Under the pieces are notes generated by a model. It was not told where the DNA came from. It was given only the letters and a program-made list of their open reading frames with translations, and made no database searches. From assembly GCA_040768445.1 (NCBI GenBank), contig JAXGMV010000001.1:2728001-2792000 (forward strand): DNA of 64,000 bases. The letters are read 5' to 3'. The first letter of the stretch is position 1. Each line of letters begins with the position of its first letter. Below, one piece after another: positions 18,074 through 27,067 of the stretch. Source of the DNA: JAXGMV01 sp040768445 (lineage in GTDB: Bacteria; Chloroflexota; Anaerolineae; Anaerolineales; Anaerolineaceae). The position numbers and the translations under genes are program-made.

Positions 18074-20122
18074 ATGAGCAATCACCTGAGAAATGAGACA
18101 TCACCTTACCTTTTACAGCATGCCAATAACCCTGTTGATTGGTATCCATGGGGTAATAAAGCCATTTCACTTGCAAAATCGCTGAATAAGCCAATATTTC
18201 TAAGTATCGGCTATTCAGCCTGCCATTGGTGCCATGTGATGGAAAAAGAAAGTTTCAGCGATACAGGCATTGCAGGATTTCTAAACCATCATTTCATCTC
18301 AATCAAGGTTGACCGAGAAGAACGACCTGACCTGGATTCCATATATATGGATGCAGTCATCAGTATGACTGGCAGCGGTGGCTGGCCAATGAGTGTTTTT
18401 CTAACACCGGATCTCAAGCCATTCTATGCCGGCACTTATTTTCCACCTGCACGATTTCATAATATGCCATCGTTTTTAGAAGTGATCACAGGAATAGCCG
18501 ATTTATGGTCAAACAACCAGCAAAACGCAGAGGACTATGCCAATAAACTGGTCACATATCTGAATGAAAAAAACAACAGGCTGCCTGGCAAACACAATGG
18601 TAACCCGAACTTAGTCTATGAGAGCAAGTCAATTGTCAGGGTGCTTGAAAAGCAGTATGACTGGCAAAATGGGGGCTGGGGGCCAGCACCAAAATTCCCG
18701 CAAGCGATGGCGATCACCTATTTACTTGGGCTCGCGGCACAGGGTGATCAAGCTGCATTAAAAATGAGCACGCATGCCCTTGATGCCATGTCAATCGGCG
18801 GCATGTATGACCTTATTGGCGGCGGTTTTCATCGTTACAGCACCGATACTAGCTGGTACACACCTCATTTTGAGAAAATGCTGTATGACAATGCGCTGCT
18901 CACACGCGCATACCTTTACGCGTACAAAATTACAGGCAATCAATGGTACAAGACTGTTATTGAGCAAACCCTCTCATTTGTTGAAAGAGAGATGTTGCAT
19001 ACGAGTGGCGGCTTTTACAGCAGTCTGGATGCTGATTCTGACAGTGAAGAGGGAACATTCTACACCTGGACAGAGCGTGAAATTAAGTCCGTTCTTTCTG
19101 GTAACCAATCATCAGATCAGATTCATAAAGCTGTCTTCTCTGCCGGTAATTATCGAGAGGGGCGGATAATTCCCAGGCTTTCAGATCACTACCTGGACAA
19201 ACTAAAAACAGGAAAAACCGAAACGCTTGAGTTTTTGGCGGCAGCTCTTGAAAGCCTGCAAAGCTACAGACACCAAAAAGTCCGGCCCGGTTTGGATGAC
19301 AAGATCATCACCTCATGGAATGGATTGATGTTATGGACTTTTGCTGAAGCAGGCAGGTATTTGGATAATCCTCACTACCTGGAGATTGCCAGCCGCTCTG
19401 CAGAATTTTTGCTGTCGAACCTGTTCCATGAAGGTGTTTTATACCGCGTTTGGCGTAATGGCATATACAAACAGTCAGGCTTTCTAGAAGACTACACAAG
19501 TCTGGTGCTGGGTCTGTTGGCGTTGTACCAAAGCGATCTGAATTTAAAGTGGTATCACGCAGCAAAAGAGATATTCGATTTAATTCCTGATAGATTTTTC
19601 AGCCCTGACCAGAAAATTTGTGACACACCTGCGGAAGCAGGTGATGAACTGATTTTTAGGCCAGCATCTCTACAGGATAATGCCTTTCCGTCAGGTAGTG
19701 CCATGTTGGTCCAGGCGATGGCCCTGTTCTCAGAATTTGAAGAATCGAATTCTTGGGTTTCGCTGACCGACCGGCTGATCAAGGAGAATCTTCAACTCAT
19801 TTTTCAATACCCACTCGGGTTCGGGCAATGGCTGCAGGCGGTTGATTTTCATTCAGCAAACAAAACCCAGGTAGCACTGATCTGGCCGGGCACTGAGCCG
19901 GTACCTCAGGAGATTCTAAAAGAAACCTGGAGGCTCTATTCACCATACCTGACGTTGGCCGGCACAAATCAAGTAGATCACTGCACATTACCGGGTATAT
20001 TGCATGGTAAACCGCTGGTAAATCAGGCAGCCACAATCTATGTTTGTAAAAATTTTACATGTCATGCGCCTGTTACGTCCCTGGACGATTATCAAAGATC
20101 ACTGAATATCTTCAAGTTGTAA
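18074..20122 (+). CDS. YyaL-like thioredoxin-domain protein (DUF255)
   Basis: A 682-residue member of the conserved YyaL/spermatogenesis-associated protein 20 family: an N-terminal thioredoxin-fold DUF255 domain followed by an (alpha/alpha)6 barrel related to sugar epimerases. NHLRNETSPYLLQHANNPVDWYPWG and the CHWC redox pair (Cys50, Cys53) are signatures. GGGFHRYSTD and HFEKMLYDNA, TSWNGLM and DNAFPSGSA follow. ATG 18074 gives the canonical start; a TTG 21 nt upstream is open. The cellular role is unsettled. The gene appears monocistronic, with a TATAAT at 18030. Confidence 0.9.
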   Translation: MSNHLRNETSPYLLQHANNPVDWYPWGNKAISLAKSLNKPIFLSIGYSACHWCHVMEKESFSDTGIAGFLNHHFISIKVDREERPDLDSIYMDAVISMTGSGGWPMSVFLTPDLKPFYAGTYFPPARFHNMPSFLEVITGIADLWSNNQQNAEDYANKLVTYLNEKNNRLPGKHNGNPNLVYESKSIVRVLEKQYDWQNGGWGPAPKFPQAMAITYLLGLAAQGDQAALKMSTHALDAMSIGGMYDLIGGGFHRYSTDTSWYTPHFEKMLYDNALLTRAYLYAYKITGNQWYKTVIEQTLSFVEREMLHTSGGFYSSLDADSDSEEGTFYTWTEREIKSVLSGNQSSDQIHKAVFSAGNYREGRIIPRLSDHYLDKLKTGKTETLEFLAAALESLQSYRHQKVRPGLDDKIITSWNGLMLWTFAEAGRYLDNPHYLEIASRSAEFLLSNLFHEGVLYRVWRNGIYKQSGFLEDYTSLVLGLLALYQSDLNLKWYHAAKEIFDLIPDRFFSPDQKICDTPAEAGDELIFRPASLQDNAFPSGSAMLVQAMALFSEFEESNSWVSLTDRLIKENLQLIFQYPLGFGQWLQAVDFHSANKTQVALIWPGTEPVPQEILKETWRLYSPYLTLAGTNQVDHCTLPGILHGKPLVNQAATIYVCKNFTCHAPVTSLDDYQRSLNIFKL

Positions 20123-20207
20123 TTTCACGGTTCTGAAATTAGCGTATTTATAATCGTTTATAATGGTTTAATAATTGATTATCGACAACACTCACTGGAG
20201 GATCCTA

Positions 20208-21488
20208 ATGGAACAATTCATTATCGAAGGTGGTAATCCACTGAATGGCACAGTCATTCCTTCAGGTAATAAAAATGAAGTGCTCCCCCTTTTAGCAGCA
20301 TGTATCCTGACCGAAGAACCCGTTATCCTGCATAATATTCCGGATATTCTGGATGTTAAAGCGATGAGGTCACTTTTACAATCGCTGGGCGTCGAAATTA
20401 CAGCACTATCACCATCTTCCTGGCAAATCCATGCAAAAAATGTTCATTCCGGCAACCTTGATCCGGACTTGTGCCGGCAGATTCGCGCATCCATTCTGTT
20501 GGCTGGACCGATGGTGGCTCGGACTGGTGAAATCCATCTACCGCCGCCTGGCGGTGATGTTATTGGCCGCCGTCGTCTTGACTCGCACATCCTGGCATTA
20601 AAAACCCTGGGGGTTGAAATAGATTACGATCGCACATTCCACTTTCATACAAAACAGCTCAATGGTGCCAACATCCTGCTGGATGAAGCCAGCGTTACCG
20701 CCACTGAAAATGCAATTATGGCTTGCTCTAAGGCTGAAGGTGTTTCAATTATTCGTAATGCCGCATCAGAGCCGCACATTCAGCAGTTGTGTCACTTCAT
20801 CAATTCGCTTGGCGGAAAAATTGAAAATATTGGCTCCAACACTCTCAAGATAACCGGTGTAAAGAATCTTCACGGCGGCGAGTTCACTATTGGACCAGAC
20901 TATCTTGAAGTAGTCAGCTACATCGGCGCAGCAGCTGTGACTAAGGGGTCTATACGCATTAAAGATGCTGGGATACAGTACCTGGATATGATCCGCCTGA
21001 ACTTTAAGCGGATCGGTGTCAGGTGGGACGTAGAGGGAGAGGACATTGTCGTTCCAGGCAACCAGAAGATGAAGGTTGAACCTGACTTGGGCGGCGTAAT
21101 ACCTGAGATCAGTGTCATGCCCTGGCCGGCTTTCCCAACAGATCTGATGAGTGTTGCCATCGTCGTTGCTACGCAGTCAGAAGGCACGATCTTATTCCAT
21201 GACTGGATGTACCCAAGCCGTATGTTCTTTACAGACAAACTGGTTGGCATGGGTGCCCGTATTATTTTATGTGATCCACATCGTTGTATCGTTCAGGGTC
21301 CATCGCAGCTCTTCGGCGAAAAGATGGAAAGCCCTGACATCCGTGCCGGTATGGCATTACTGCTGGCAGCGCTTTCAGCTGAAGGCACTTCAGTCATACG
21401 AAATGTTGGGCAAATTGACCGTGGTTATGGGCAGGTTGATCAAAAACTGGCGGCTTTGGGAGCAAAAATAACCCGCCAAAAAAGTTAA
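20208..21488 (+). CDS. murA: UDP-N-acetylglucosamine 1-carboxyvinyltransferase
   Basis: Transfers enolpyruvate from PEP to UDP-GlcNAc, the first committed step of peptidoglycan synthesis. Lys22-Asn23 are in SGNKNEVLP, and IRASILLAGPMVAR is clear. The catalytic loop reads GGDVIGRRRLD, with Asp117 where most enzymes have Cys115. Established work on other MurA enzymes links a Cys-to-Asp change at this site to fosfomycin insensitivity. I choose ATG 20208, with GGAGG 6 nt upstream. The product is 426 residues, complete. It ends at a strong bidirectional terminator. Confidence 0.92.
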   Translation: MEQFIIEGGNPLNGTVIPSGNKNEVLPLLAACILTEEPVILHNIPDILDVKAMRSLLQSLGVEITALSPSSWQIHAKNVHSGNLDPDLCRQIRASILLAGPMVARTGEIHLPPPGGDVIGRRRLDSHILALKTLGVEIDYDRTFHFHTKQLNGANILLDEASVTATENAIMACSKAEGVSIIRNAASEPHIQQLCHFINSLGGKIENIGSNTLKITGVKNLHGGEFTIGPDYLEVVSYIGAAAVTKGSIRIKDAGIQYLDMIRLNFKRIGVRWDVEGEDIVVPGNQKMKVEPDLGGVIPEISVMPWPAFPTDLMSVAIVVATQSEGTILFHDWMYPSRMFFTDKLVGMGARIILCDPHRCIVQGPSQLFGEKMESPDIRAGMALLLAALSAEGTSVIRNVGQIDRGYGQVDQKLAALGAKITRQKS

Positions 21489-21493
21489 CTATC

Positions 21494-21526
21494 AAATACT
21501 GGGCGCCAAGATGGCGCCCAGTATTT
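21494..21526. terminator. Bidirectional terminator, murA/trxA
   Basis: A 14-bp perfect GC-rich stem (21494-21507 with 21513-21526), loop AAGAT, followed by T-rich sequence on the plus strand. It sits between convergent murA and trxA. Confidence 0.9.
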
Positions 21527-21542
21527 TATTATGTCGTGATAG

Positions 21543-21896
21543 TTATTCTGCTTCGGGTGATGCTGCTATCTCAAGGAACTGGTCAATAATATCGCGCAGC
21601 ATACCTTCCGGCAACGCGCCGACCTGTGTATGAACCAGCTTACCATTTGAAACAAATAACATGGTGGGAATGCCCTGCACACCATATTTGCCAGCCCATT
21701 CAGCATGCTCGTCAGTGTTGACTTTGGCAACCAACAACTTACCAGCATAATCCTTGGCAAGCTTATCGAGAATTGGAGCTACCCTGAGACAAGGACCACA
21801 CCACGGTGCCCAAAAGTCAACAACCACTGGCAAAGTTGATTTTAGAACGGTTTTCTCAAATGCCGAATCGGTTACATGTACTGGTTCATTAATCAT
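21543..21896 (-). CDS. trxA: Thioredoxin
   Basis: Cytoplasmic dithiol reductant for ribonucleotide reductase, methionine sulfoxide reductases and other enzymes. The active site is WCGPC, with Cys33 and Cys36, following VVVDFWAP. The cis-Pro loop GIPTMLFVSNG is intact. It is 117 residues, slightly longer than the 108-residue standard because of an acidic tail (ASPEAE). It appears to be a single gene. Confidence 0.95.
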   Translation of the reverse strand: MINEPVHVTDSAFEKTVLKSTLPVVVDFWAPWCGPCLRVAPILDKLAKDYAGKLLVAKVNTDEHAEWAGKYGVQGIPTMLFVSNGKLVHTQVGALPEGMLRDIIDQFLEIAASPEAE

Positions 21897-22047
21897 TAAT
21901 CTTCACTCCTAAACTAATTATTAAATAAATATCTATAGTTCACAAAATTTACTAATTTTTATCTTTATTATTTATTTTTATCCGACATACACAATAATTT
22001 GGTTAACAGAGTGTATGAATTTTATTAATTATTACATGCAAACCTGC

Positions 22048-22779
22048 TCAGGATTTATTTAATCTTTGATAATCAATGAAACGATAGCCGACACCACGTT
22101 CTGTCAGGATATATTTAGGGTTTGAGGGGTCGCTTTCAAGCTTTTGCCGTAAGTAGTTGATGTACAACCTGACATAATGTGGCTCGTCCCTGTACTCGTA
22201 ACCCCATACTTTTGACAGGATCTGGTCATAGGTCATCACCCAACCAGCATTTTGCACAAGATGATAAAGCAATCTGTATTCCGTTGGCCTCAGCTTGACC
22301 TGGTTTCCATCAAGCCAAACCTCACGGCGTCCAAAATCAATTTTCAGGTGATCATCAACTTCAATAATATCTTTTGAGGTTGTGAAGCTGCCGCTTTCTG
22401 TCCTTCTTAGAACTGCCTTTATGCGGGAGACAAGTTCACGCGGACTGAACGGCTTGGTCACATAATCATCTGCACCATATTCCAACCCATGAATTCGGTC
22501 ATCCTCTTCCCCCTTGGCTGTCAGCATGATGACAGGCACATTCGATATTTCCCGAATCATTTTTAATACTTCAAAGCCGTCAATATCTGGCAGCATCACA
22601 TCTAATAGGACCAGGTCTGGCATGCGGTCTCTTAAGTTTTGTAAAGCCTTCATACCGTTGTATGCTTCAACAACCTTAAATCCATCATGCTCCAGGTTTA
22701 ATCGGATAAACCGGGCCATACGTTCTTCATCATCAACGACCAGTATCACCTGGTTTTGGAAGGAATCATCTGGCATCAA
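22048..22779 (-). CDS. OmpR/PhoB-type response regulator
   Basis: A 243-residue two-component regulator. The receiver domain (residues 8-125) has the acidic pair VDDEERM, the phosphoacceptor Asp in VLLDVMLPD, and the Lys in VTKPFSPREL. A C-terminal winged helix (about 145-235) has the OmpR/PhoB pattern LRPTEYRLLYHL and YINYLRQKLE with RGVGYRF. It resembles KdpE/PhoP-like regulators. No histidine kinase gene is adjacent, so it is an orphan in this window. Target genes are unknown. Confidence 0.93.
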   Translation of the reverse strand: MMPDDSFQNQVILVVDDEERMARFIRLNLEHDGFKVVEAYNGMKALQNLRDRMPDLVLLDVMLPDIDGFEVLKMIREISNVPVIMLTAKGEEDDRIHGLEYGADDYVTKPFSPRELVSRIKAVLRRTESGSFTTSKDIIEVDDHLKIDFGRREVWLDGNQVKLRPTEYRLLYHLVQNAGWVMTYDQILSKVWGYEYRDEPHYVRLYINYLRQKLESDPSNPKYILTERGVGYRFIDYQRLNKS

Positions 22780-22890
22780 TCCACTCCTCTGGTAAAATCT
22801 ATCTTTATCCTTTAATAATTTTACACCAGTGCCATTGAGTCAAACTTGAAAGTCCATCACCGGCACAGGGTGATTATCTCAAAAATGCTG

Positions 22891-23367
22891 CTACTGGGCA
22901 ATGACTTCTAAGTAAGCCGAAGCCGCCCAACCCGAGCGTGTCTCATCATACGGCGCAGTTAATAACCACCAGGTGTAACCATCAGCCTCAACCGGGCCAT
23001 CCACTACTTCAAAAACTTCAGCATCCAGGGCAACAAAATTGGGCGGGTTCTGCACACCTGCCCCAGATCGAATTTGCAGCCCACTGCCTGACGTATTGAA
23101 AACCTGCACAAAAGCACCCAGTCCAATGTCACCATTCCCAATCTGTATTTCTGTTGGCTCTGGTGTGGGAATAAACGAAGGGTCTGGCGTGGGAGTATTT
23201 TCCGGCAGCGGAATTACCACCAGGTCTGCGGTTGGCATTGAAGGGAAGGCATCTTTACTTCTCAAGAGAAAGAAAGATGCCACAGCCAGTACACACAAAA
23301 GGCTGCCTAATAACAACCCTGCAAGTATGGTCCATTTATTAATTAACTTTGTTTTTGTTTTTTTCAT
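22891..23367 (-). CDS. Membrane-anchored SH3-like domain protein
   Basis: A 158-residue protein with a basic N-terminus, one transmembrane helix (residues 12-34), a Pro/Thr-rich linker with repeats such as TPTPDPSFIPTPEPTE, and a C-terminal bacterial SH3 (SH3b) domain containing QIRSGAG and WWLLTAP. SH3b domains on extracytoplasmic proteins often bind cell-wall peptides. It starts 4 nt from the end of the calcium exchanger gene on the same strand, so they are cotranscribed, but a functional link is unknown. Confidence 0.75.
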   Translation of the reverse strand: MKKTKTKLINKWTILAGLLLGSLLCVLAVASFFLLRSKDAFPSMPTADLVVIPLPENTPTPDPSFIPTPEPTEIQIGNGDIGLGAFVQVFNTSGSGLQIRSGAGVQNPPNFVALDAEVFEVVDGPVEADGYTWWLLTAPYDETRSGWAASAYLEVIAQ

Positions 23368-23371
23368 CGAG

Positions 23372-24451
23372 TTACACCGGCATCAAAAAGAAAGCCAGGC
23401 CAAGCATGATGTAAACAAATAATAATGACAGGCCTTCCAACCAGTTCGATTCACCGTCTATCGATACAAGAGCAGTAATTAGGATCGCACAAGCAATCGA
23501 TATGAGTTCCAACTGGTTGAAAATCAATGTCATCGGGTTGCCCATCGCCAGGCTAAGAAACACCAAGATGGGCGCAACAAAAAGGGCGATCTGAATTGAG
23601 GATGAGACGGCAATTTCTACACTCAAGTCCATTTTATTGCGTAAAGCAGTTGTGACAGCTACAAGATGTTCGGCTACATTTCCAATGATCGGGATCAGGA
23701 TGATACCGATAAAAAATTCAGACAATCCAAGTGTTGATGTAACTTGTTCTACGCCGCTGACAAGGATTTCACTCATGAGGACTACGCCAAGCGTGGCAAT
23801 TCCCAAAACGATAAACGAACGAAGTTTAGAATATTCTGGTTTGTGGGTTTCAGCCGCAATATGACCCTGCGGCGTTTGTGCGCTTGACGTCAGTGAATAC
23901 ACCAGCCCCGCTATATATAAGATAATCATCATGGTTGCAACACCAAGGCTCATCACCTCTACACGCATACTGCCATCTGGGCCAATTGAATGACTGAATA
24001 CTGATGGGATGAGCAGCGCCAGGATGGAAATCGTCATCAGGATGGCATTGTTCATCGCGTGCTTACGATCGAACGACTGCAAACCATGTTTCCTGCCACC
24101 CAAGAATATTGCCAGGCCCAAAACCAGCAGTAGATTGCCCAATATTGAGCCCGTAATGGACGCTTTAACCAGCTCCAACAGTCCAGCTTTTATGGCAACG
24201 ATTGTAATAATTAACTCAGCTGCATTGCCAAGAGTCGCATTCAACAAACCGCCAATTTTTGGGCCTGTATAGACTGCAAGAGATTCGGTTGCTCGTCCAA
24301 TCAATCCGGCTAACGGTATTAATGCGATAGCTGAAAACGCAAAACTGAGGAGATCAGGCGGGCCAAACCAGTGCACTATTGGGGCAATAAATGCAAAAAG
24401 CAATAAAATATCGAGTGGGCGTGAGCGAAAATATCGAATGAGAGCAGCCAT
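23372..24451 (-). CDS. cax: Calcium/proton exchanger (CAX family)
   Basis: Inner-membrane antiporter that exports Ca2+ (or similar cations) in exchange for H+. About eleven hydrophobic helices are visible. The two inverted alpha-repeat motifs are GNAAELIITI in the first half and GNVAEHLVAV in the second; the acidic residues there bind the cation. At 359 residues it has normal length. It is divergent from the Ser/Thr kinase gene, with an 81-nt shared regulatory gap, and leads the unit with the SH3-domain gene. Confidence 0.9.
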   Translation of the reverse strand: MAALIRYFRSRPLDILLLFAFIAPIVHWFGPPDLLSFAFSAIALIPLAGLIGRATESLAVYTGPKIGGLLNATLGNAAELIITIVAIKAGLLELVKASITGSILGNLLLVLGLAIFLGGRKHGLQSFDRKHAMNNAILMTISILALLIPSVFSHSIGPDGSMRVEVMSLGVATMMIILYIAGLVYSLTSSAQTPQGHIAAETHKPEYSKLRSFIVLGIATLGVVLMSEILVSGVEQVTSTLGLSEFFIGIILIPIIGNVAEHLVAVTTALRNKMDLSVEIAVSSSIQIALFVAPILVFLSLAMGNPMTLIFNQLELISIACAILITALVSIDGESNWLEGLSLLFVYIMLGLAFFLMPV

Positions 24452-24511
24452 TAATAATCCACCTTTCAGAGTAATTATAACTTAATCAAAAAATGAGCCA
24501 TTTTATTCCTA

Positions 24512-24520
24512 TGATATAAT
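24512..24520 (+). promoter_or_regulatory. Extended -10 promoter very close to the kinase start
   Basis: TGATATAAT (24512-24520) is a perfect extended -10 element. With normal spacing the transcript would begin about 24526-24528, only 5-7 nt before ATG 24533. No Shine-Dalgarno lies in that space, so the mRNA may be nearly leaderless. Confidence 0.45.
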
Positions 24521-24532
24521 CGCGCAAAAGAA

Positions 24533-25630
24533 ATGACTGCAAATACCACAGAATCGCCTCTACTTGGCAACAGATACCAGCTTCAAAAAACCATCGGCTC
24601 AGGTGGCATGGCTGTTGTTTACCAGGCACGTGACCTGATGTTGGATAGATTTGTTGCAGTGAAAATTCTCAGAGAAGACTATTCCAACAACCAGGCATTT
24701 CGCGACAGATTCCGCCAGGAAGCAAGAGCTGCGGCCAACCTTTCACATCCAAATATAGTGACTGTCCATGACTTTGGTTATGACCAGAAACGGCTTTACA
24801 TCGTCATGGAATACATCCCTGGGATGAATCTTAAAGCGGTGATAAAAAACCGGGGCATCGCCTCCTTTGATGAAAGTCTCGCCCTGCTTATCCAGGCATG
24901 CTCAGGGATTGGCTATGCACATCGTGCAGGTCTTGTTCACTGTGACATCAAACCACACAATATGCTGGTAACACCCGATGGGCGGCTAAAAGTCACCGAT
25001 TTTGGCATCTCACGCGCGCTTTCTTCAATCAACCCGGATGAGAAAAATGATGTCATTTGGGGCTCACCACACTATCTCTCGCCCGAACAAGCCAAAGGGT
25101 TAGCGCCGTCTCCTGCATCCGATGTATATTCTCTGGGCGTAATCATGTATGAGATTCTTACTGGTCAACTGCCTTTTGATTCTTCTGACCCTGAGGAATT
25201 AATTCGGATGCATCGCGATGTACAACCTGTTGCGCCCAGAAAGATCAACCCGGAAATCCCAATAGAATTAGAACAAATTATGCTCAAAGTGCTCTCTAAA
25301 GAACCTTCTGCGCGATATCGAACCACAGACCAGTTAGGCAGAATCCTGTCGAGCTTTTACAGCGCTGGCAGCAACTCTGTTGATGCAGCAGCCAAAGACC
25401 AATTACAGGCAGGGAATTCAAAGCAATATCAACCAGAAACTCCTGCTCCAAAGCCTGTCAAGGTCATTGAAGCAACGCCAAAACCAGATCACATCACATC
25501 AGAAAAAACCTCTGAATTCGATTGGACCACCATCGGATTGGGATTGCTGGCTGTACTGCTTGCAGGTGGCTTAATCCCGTTTTGGATGTACGTTTGGTTT
25601 TCAATCACTTCTTCACGCCTGATGCCTTGA
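24533..25630 (+). CDS. Membrane Ser/Thr protein kinase (Hanks type)
   Basis: A 365-residue eukaryotic-like protein kinase. It has the glycine loop GSGGMA (22-27), Lys44, the catalytic segment VHCDIKPHN (HCD at 136-138 instead of HRD), DFG at 156-158, the SPEQAKG activation-loop end, and a Pro/Lys-rich juxtamembrane linker. One transmembrane helix lies near residues 335-358, with almost no external domain, so no PASTA sensor is present. The kinase domain faces the cytoplasm. It is followed directly by rpe, whose start lies 15 nt after its stop. Confidence 0.9.
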   Translation: MTANTTESPLLGNRYQLQKTIGSGGMAVVYQARDLMLDRFVAVKILREDYSNNQAFRDRFRQEARAAANLSHPNIVTVHDFGYDQKRLYIVMEYIPGMNLKAVIKNRGIASFDESLALLIQACSGIGYAHRAGLVHCDIKPHNMLVTPDGRLKVTDFGISRALSSINPDEKNDVIWGSPHYLSPEQAKGLAPSPASDVYSLGVIMYEILTGQLPFDSSDPEELIRMHRDVQPVAPRKINPEIPIELEQIMLKVLSKEPSARYRTTDQLGRILSSFYSAGSNSVDAAAKDQLQAGNSKQYQPETPAPKPVKVIEATPKPDHITSEKTSEFDWTTIGLGLLAVLLAGGLIPFWMYVWFSITSSRLMP

Positions 25631-25644
25631 TGGGAGACCTGGAC

Positions 25645-26298
25645 ATGATTATCTCTGCATCCATTTTATCTGCAGATTTTCGGAAACTGGAACAGCAAAT
25701 CCAAGAAGCAGAACAGGCTGGTGTCGATTGGATTCACATTGATGTGATGGATGGTCATTTTGTTCCTAACATCACCATGGGACCATTTATTGTAGAAACC
25801 ATCAAAAAAGTGACCACGCTGCCCCTCGATGTGCACCTGATGATAGAAAATCCTTCGCAGCATCTCTCTGCTTTTGCGAATGCCGGTGCTGACTACCTGG
25901 GCGTTCATATTGAAAATCAACCAAATATTCACCGTTTGGTTCAGAATATCCATGATATGCACTGTAAATCAACGATTGTGATCAATCCTGGTACACCAGT
26001 TTCTGCGCTCCAGGCAATACTGCCGGAGACAGACATGGTACTGGTGATGAGTGTCAATCCCGGTTTTTCCGGTCAAAAATTTTTACAGGGTACTATCCAA
26101 AAAATTGCAGAACTGCGGCAATTATTGATAAATGCCTCATCTTCTGCCCTCATCCAGGTGGATGGTGGAATAACTGCAGAAACATTGCCACCATGTTCTC
26201 AAGCTGGAGCGCGTAGTTTCGTTTCAGCGTCATACATCTTTAACAATCCGCAGGGTATCGCTGCAGCTGTAAGCGCCTTGCGAAGTTCAAACATTTAA
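25645..26298 (+). CDS. rpe: Ribulose-phosphate 3-epimerase
   Basis: Interconverts ribulose 5-phosphate and xylulose 5-phosphate in the pentose phosphate pathway. It is a TIM barrel with SASILSADF at the N-terminus, the metal/catalytic HIDVMDGHFVPN, HLMI, MSVNPGFSGQKF and VDGGI in order. I choose ATG 25645, with GGGAG 8 nt upstream; the open frame runs back into the kinase gene. The 217-residue length is normal. Convergent with rpmB across a hairpin. Confidence 0.93.
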   Translation: MIISASILSADFRKLEQQIQEAEQAGVDWIHIDVMDGHFVPNITMGPFIVETIKKVTTLPLDVHLMIENPSQHLSAFANAGADYLGVHIENQPNIHRLVQNIHDMHCKSTIVINPGTPVSALQAILPETDMVLVMSVNPGFSGQKFLQGTIQKIAELRQLLINASSSALIQVDGGITAETLPPCSQAGARSFVSASYIFNNPQGIAAAVSALRSSNI

Positions 26299-26301
26299 AA
26301 C

Positions 26302-26330
26302 AAAAAACACGGTTCAAACCGTGGTTTTTT
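26302..26330. terminator. Bidirectional terminator, rpe/rpmB
   Basis: CACGGTT (26308-26314) pairs with AACCGTG (26317-26323), flanked by an A-run upstream and a T-run downstream, giving a terminator usable on both strands between convergent rpe and rpmB. Confidence 0.8.
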
Positions 26331-26356
26331 GTGTGGAGATGATAGAGAAAAATGAA

Positions 26357-26539
26357 TTACTCTGTTTTTGAGAGAGTCCGAATACATCTTGCGCACAATA
26401 CTTTGCGTACCATTTTTCCATTCTGGAAAATTGATATGCGCTGAAGATTGGGCTTGAACTGGCGGTTGGTTGCCCGCAAAGAGAAACTGCGGTTATGACC
26501 AAACGTAGTGGTTTTTCCACAATGTTCGCATTTAGCCAT
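26357..26539 (-). CDS. rpmB: Ribosomal protein L28
   Basis: Large-subunit ribosomal protein bL28. The start MAKCEHCGKTTTFGHNRSF is unmistakable. Two CxxC pairs (CEHC at residues 4-7 and CARC near 51) make it the zinc-binding type. ATG 26539 is chosen; an upstream in-frame ATG adds six residues not found in the family. It is 60 residues and divergent from asp23, as in many Firmicutes and Chloroflexota. Confidence 0.93.
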   Translation of the reverse strand: MAKCEHCGKTTTFGHNRSFSLRATNRQFKPNLQRISIFQNGKMVRKVLCARCIRTLSKTE

Positions 26540-26670
26540 GTTACGTATTCCTTTCAAATGATTTTCGCAATCAGTACTAAGTTCAATAATTTATCAACTG
26601 CAACGCTGGATTTTACCATAAACCGTATCTAAATACAAGAAAAACGGTTTTTATAAAAAAGGAAAAGACA

Positions 26671-27027
26671 ATGGACAAAGATACAAATCCTCTTGGAAAT
26701 ATTTATATCTCCCACCGGGCAATCGCTACCATCGCTTACCAGGCAGCCATTGAATCTTACGGCGTGGTTGGACTTGCCGCAAAGAATTTTGCCGTTGGTT
26801 TGGCAAACGTCCTTGTTAAGGATCCTTCTCTTGGTGTTGAAATTCACATGGATAAGGAAGGTGTTACAATTGACCTCTATATCATCATAGAATACGGCAC
26901 CAGAATTAAATCAGTTGCAAATAGTGTGGCCAACAGCGTTCATTATCAAATTGAAAATACGCTTGGTCTACCTGTTAAAAATGTAAATGTGAATGTTCGA
27001 GGGTTGCGCGTCAGCAACCAGGATTAG
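26671..27027 (+). CDS. Asp23/Gls24 family envelope-stress protein
   Basis: A 118-residue Asp23/Gls24 (YloU-like) protein. GNIYISHRAIATIAYQAAIESYGVVGLA and VIEYGTRI-type segments fit the family (here DLYIIIEYGTRIKSVAN and VNVNVRGLRV). These proteins are membrane-associated or cytosolic and connected with envelope stress. It sits immediately upstream of fakA, the same order as yloU-yloV in Bacillus, which supports the call. GGAAAAG precedes ATG. Confidence 0.88.
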   Translation: MDKDTNPLGNIYISHRAIATIAYQAAIESYGVVGLAAKNFAVGLANVLVKDPSLGVEIHMDKEGVTIDLYIIIEYGTRIKSVANSVANSVHYQIENTLGLPVKNVNVNVRGLRVSNQD

Positions 27028-27067
27028 ATTCTTGCCCAAAAGGGATGATTGTTTTTCAGGAGTTTTA

